A DNA stretch of 7,120 nucleotides, from NCBI GenBank assembly GCA_013696835.1, contig JACCXV010000307.1, positions 1-7,120 on the forward strand, in the 5' to 3' direction. Positions 4,787 to 7,120 of the stretch are shown here, one piece after another. Source of the DNA: Gemmatimonadota bacterium. GTDB taxonomy: Bacteria > Gemmatimonadota > Gemmatimonadetes > JACCXV01. The translations under genes and the position numbers were made by a program. The notes under the pieces are model-generated. The model saw only the letters and a list, made by a program, of their open reading frames with translations, made no database searches and had not been told where the DNA came from. Position 1 is the stretch's first letter. The number at the start of each line of letters is the position of its first letter.

Positions 4787-6235
4787 ATGGTGAGGACGTA
4801 TCAGGATGGTCCCCCCGAGCGAGAATCGAGCACCGCAAGATCCGAATCCGATCCTGGGCTTGAGTCGGACCGTGGCTCCCGGGACGTGCGGACCCAGCTG
4901 GAAGCCCTGGCGGCCCACCTCGCGAGCCGCCGGGAGCAGATCCTTGAAGCCTGGCGGGCCGCTGCAGATCGGGATCCGGCGCTGGCGACCGCCTCCCATC
5001 TGACCCGCTCCCAGTTCATCGACCACATTCCGCAGGTCCTGAATTCCTATGAGGAGCGGCTCCGAGCGGCAGGCGTCACGGTGGCGACGGAGTTGGGAGA
5101 CGAGCAGGGGAAGCGGGCGTCCGATGAACGCAGGACGATCTCCCTGCACGGGCGGCACCGCTGGCAGCAGGGCTACAACCTGACCGAGCTCACCCGCGAG
5201 TTGGGGGTCCTGAACCTCACGCTCATGGAAGAGCTCGAGGCCTACGCTCGGGATCGCGCCGGCCTGCATGGCCAGGTGATGCCGGCAGCCCGACGCAGCC
5301 TGGGCTTGCTGCTCGGCCATGCCGTCACGGACAGCGTGGCCGAATACTTCCGCCTGCAGCAGATCGAGGCCGCCGGGCGCATGCGCAAACTCGAGCAGGC
5401 GCTCGCACATGTGAGCGGAACCGCGACCGAGAGAACGACGGCGCTGCGGATGGCCACACACGATCTTAGGGGGAGTCTGAGCGTGGTCGAAGGCGCGGCC
5501 TCGATGCTGCAGCTGGCCGACCTGCCAGATGCGGAGCGCACGCGCATGCTGGGGCTCGTGCAGCGGGGGATGGGCTCGCTGCACCAGATGCTGACCGACC
5601 TCATGGACCTGGCGCGCCTCGATGCCGGTCAGGAGCGGCGCCACCTGCAGACGTTCGACGCGTCCGCGCTGCTGACCGACCTGTGCCATGCAAGCGAACA
5701 GATAGCCGAGGCACGGGGGCTGACCCTGACGGCGGAAGGGCCGTCGGATCTGGTGGTGCAGGGTGACCCGATCCACGTGCGAAGGATCGCCCAGAACCTG
5801 CTGCTGAATGCCATCAAGTACACCCATGAGGGAGAGGTCCGCTTGACGTGGGAGGAGCAGGACCCGCAACGCTGGAGCTTCAGCGTCCGCGATACTGGGC
5901 CGGGGATCGATCTGAGCTCGAGCGCCCTATTCGCGGGTGAGCTCGGGGAAGCCACGGCCGACGCGCACGAGCTCGAGGGGAAGAGCGCCGCGATGCTCGC
6001 GGACGGGGAAACGCCGCAGGAGCACCGCGCTTTCGCCTCGGAACGGGGCGAGAAGCGTGAAAGCGCGGTGCGCGGACAGGGCGAAGGGATCGGGCTCTCG
6101 ATCGTGAAGCGGCTCTGCGAGCTGCTCGACGCCGGCCTCGAAGTCGAGAGCCAACCGGGCGCAGGCTCCACGTTCCGCGTCCTCCTCCCCCGGCGGTACA
6201 AGGAATCTCACACGGGGGCTCCGAATGGCCGCTGA
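4787..6235 (+). CDS. Soluble sensor histidine kinase with RsbRD-like N-terminal domain
   Basis: Encodes 482 residues from ATG 4787, which has GCGAGG about ten bases upstream. An in-frame ATG at 4721 has no ribosome-binding site and would translate the homopyrimidine tract, so I reject it. Residues about 35-185 form a helical sensor region (RREQILEAWRAAADRDP, then FIDHIPQVLNSYEERL) resembling the RsbRD N-terminal domain of stressosome-type proteins. The HisKA dimerisation/phosphotransfer domain has H225 in ATHDLRGSLSVV. The HATPase domain has QNLLLNAIKYT (N341), DTGPGID (G1 box, D369) and GEGIGLSIVKRL (G2 box, from G432), ending in GSTFRVLLPRR. The H, N and G boxes are present. Between G1 and G2 lie about 56 residues, rich in Ala, Glu and Ser, where an ATP lid with an F-box is normally shorter. 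No membrane segment is seen, so it is cytoplasmic. No response regulator is adjacent, and the signal is unknown. Confidence 0.93.
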   Translation: MVRTYQDGPPERESSTARSESDPGLESDRGSRDVRTQLEALAAHLASRREQILEAWRAAADRDPALATASHLTRSQFIDHIPQVLNSYEERLRAAGVTVATELGDEQGKRASDERRTISLHGRHRWQQGYNLTELTRELGVLNLTLMEELEAYARDRAGLHGQVMPAARRSLGLLLGHAVTDSVAEYFRLQQIEAAGRMRKLEQALAHVSGTATERTTALRMATHDLRGSLSVVEGAASMLQLADLPDAERTRMLGLVQRGMGSLHQMLTDLMDLARLDAGQERRHLQTFDASALLTDLCHASEQIAEARGLTLTAEGPSDLVVQGDPIHVRRIAQNLLLNAIKYTHEGEVRLTWEEQDPQRWSFSVRDTGPGIDLSSSALFAGELGEATADAHELEGKSAAMLADGETPQEHRAFASERGEKRESAVRGQGEGIGLSIVKRLCELLDAGLEVESQPGAGSTFRVLLPRRYKESHTGAPNGR

Positions 6236-6333
6236 GGTGCAACCCCGCGGGGTGCCTGGCTGACCGCGGGGGAGCCATCTGGTCCGGCGGAGGGTAGTGC
6301 AACCACTAGACGCGAGCTGCCGACCGCTCGATG
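6236..6333. other. Gap between convergent genes with small repeats
   Basis: Contains the 12-base palindrome ACCCCGCGGGGT (6242-6253), a 5-base-pair inverted repeat TGGCT/AGCCA (6257-6261 and 6273-6277), TAGTG-CAAC-CACTA (6295-6308), and a direct repeat GTGCAACC (6237-6244 and 6297-6304). No T-run follows any of these on either strand, so I do not call an intrinsic terminator. No gene is seen. Confidence 0.5.
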
Positions 6334-7119
6334 CTACGTGATGTAGGGCGTGCTCCTGCTCGTCACGATCCAGCCCTCTTTTCGACGCTGGACGAGATAC
6401 TCCTCGGTCGCAGCCCAAGCCAGCTTGCGTCCAACGGTCAGCTGTCCCACCAGGTACGCCGTGACCTTCACGGTTCGGTGAGACGTGAACTCCGGGCGAC
6501 CCAGGCGTACTTCAATCTCGTTCGCATGCTTCCTCTCGCATCCTGCTGGACAGATCTGCGCGCGGATGCCGGTACGAGGCAGCTCGCCCCTTAGTGTCTC
6601 GATCGTATGCGGATCCCACTGCGTCGGAGCAGCCACTCCACTGGGGTGGATGCCACTGACGAGAAACACGGGGGGATCCGTATGCAAACCGTCAGGGAGC
6701 CGTGCAGCGTTGCTAGCCTCCCATTCATACCGATGGATCAAGATCGCACGGTAAACGGCGGCGACTTCCCTCGCTTCAAGCGAGCTCGGCGGGTGATGGA
6801 CGCGCTGGTCCCCAGCGTCGGCCCCGTAGTCATCGTACGATACCTGCGTGCTGCCGACGAGCCCGCCGACGGCACCCCCCAGCGTGAGCCCGAAGACCCC
6901 AAAGACGATACCCGGGTCCAACTCGCCGCACCCAGCGAAGCATTCGCCACTGATGGCAACTGCACCGACGCCGGCGGCTGCACCGGCGAGTAGCCCCAGC
7001 AGCAGTCCCTTCCCAAAGCCTGATCCTGTCCGCAGCCGAACACGTTTGATCTCGCCTCTCGAGAACGTAGTCACCCTCTGCCCGTCCAGAACACGAAGCG
7101 AGAGGTCGAGTCCCCAACA
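6334..7119 (-). CDS. Unrecognised membrane protein, glycine-rich TM hairpin plus C-terminal domain (5' end probably outside window)
   Basis: Reading on the minus strand, the frame ends with TAG at 6334-6336 and is open to the window edge. A GTG at 7074 could start a 246-residue protein. However, the 15 codons before it read on smoothly (LDLSLRVLDGQR into VTTFSRGEIKRVRL), which looks like a small beta-domain of the 'DG..V....I..V' kind, so the true start is probably beyond base 7120. Counting from GTG 7074, residues about 23-42 and 55-74 are two Gly/Ala-rich hydrophobic segments joined by a loop with C45 and C49. This looks like a glycine-zipper membrane hairpin. A polar C-terminal domain of about 170 residues follows, with EAREVAAVYRAILIHRYEW, a C-x3-C pair (QICPAGC) and a final EEYLVQRRKEGWIVTS resembling the end strands of lipocalin- or NTF2-like domains. 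I do not recognise the family. Its G+C is lower than in gpmI, and it converges on the kinase gene. Confidence 0.75.
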   Translation of the reverse strand, partial: CWGLDLSLRVLDGQRVTTFSRGEIKRVRLRTGSGFGKGLLLGLLAGAAAGVGAVAISGECFAGCGELDPGIVFGVFGLTLGGAVGGLVGSTQVSYDDYGADAGDQRVHHPPSSLEAREVAAVYRAILIHRYEWEASNAARLPDGLHTDPPVFLVSGIHPSGVAAPTQWDPHTIETLRGELPRTGIRAQICPAGCERKHANEIEVRLGRPEFTSHRTVKVTAYLVGQLTVGRKLAWAATEEYLVQRRKEGWIVTSRSTPYIT

Positions 7120-7120
7120 T

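Noticed and set aside
4712..5869. Minus-strand open frame of 385 codons opposite the histidine kinase
   Set aside because: The kinase frame has H, N, G1 and G2 boxes. The antisense translation shows no domain and runs through the homopyrimidine tract.
6830..7120. Minus-strand frame starting with ATG exactly at the window edge (96 codons)
   Set aside because: It overlaps the better-supported membrane-protein frame, is rich in Arg and Cys, and shows no domain.
1..7120. CRISPR array, tRNA, rRNA, insertion sequence or prophage signal
   Set aside because: I saw no regularly spaced repeats, no cloverleaf-like sequence, no transposase or integrase motif and no terminal inverted repeats anywhere in the window.

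Overview
This is a GC-rich bacterial chromosomal window with mostly housekeeping-type genes. Sample 60-base lines hand-count to 45/60 G+C inside gpmI (2521-2580) and the flavin reductase gene (3601-3660). The dense same-strand packing, an ATGA stop/start overlap and GTG or TTG starts fit a high-GC bacterium. I cannot assign a phylum. The last gene, with a glycine-rich membrane hairpin after an 'RGEIKRV'-type motif, resembles proteins I associate with Gemmatimonadota-like or other environmental lineages, but that is only an impression.

Layout. Positions 1-4142 hold a tight plus-strand gene cluster. It contains the 3' part of coaE (dephospho-CoA kinase), a small CPWC glutaredoxin, an archaeo-eukaryotic-type release factor homologue (baeRF/Vms1 type) with a GGW-SQ loop and a zinc ribbon, gpmI (cofactor-independent phosphoglycerate mutase), and a flavin-reductase-domain protein. 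The first three genes are nearly contiguous and probably co-transcribed. gpmI follows after 68 bases and the flavin reductase gene follows gpmI directly. The cluster mixes CoA synthesis, thiol redox, a possible ribosome-rescue factor and glycolysis, and no single pathway explains all of it.

Positions 4143-4641 form a separate unit. A strong intrinsic terminator (4234-4273) lies ahead of a cold-shock protein gene (4360-4572), which has a perfect Shine-Dalgarno sequence and its own GNRA-capped terminator (4617-4641). The stretch between the first terminator and the cold-shock gene is GC-rich, can form hairpins and shows no promoter, so the cold-shock gene may be controlled by read-through or attenuation.

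Positions 4642-6235 hold a control region with a minus-strand G-quadruplex motif (4738-4755), followed by a soluble sensor histidine kinase with an RsbRD-like N-terminus and no response regulator in view. A 98-base gap with small repeats separates it from a convergent minus-strand gene (6334 to beyond the window edge). That gene encodes a membrane protein of unknown function. Its G+C is lower (35/60 and 37/60 in two sampled lines), and its reading frame stays open to the end of the window, so its start is probably outside.

I see no tRNA, rRNA, CRISPR array, transposase or phage gene. The least explained items are the cold-shock leader, the release-factor homologue in this cluster, the G-quadruplex ahead of the kinase, the kinase's enlarged ATP-lid region, and the unrecognised membrane protein.
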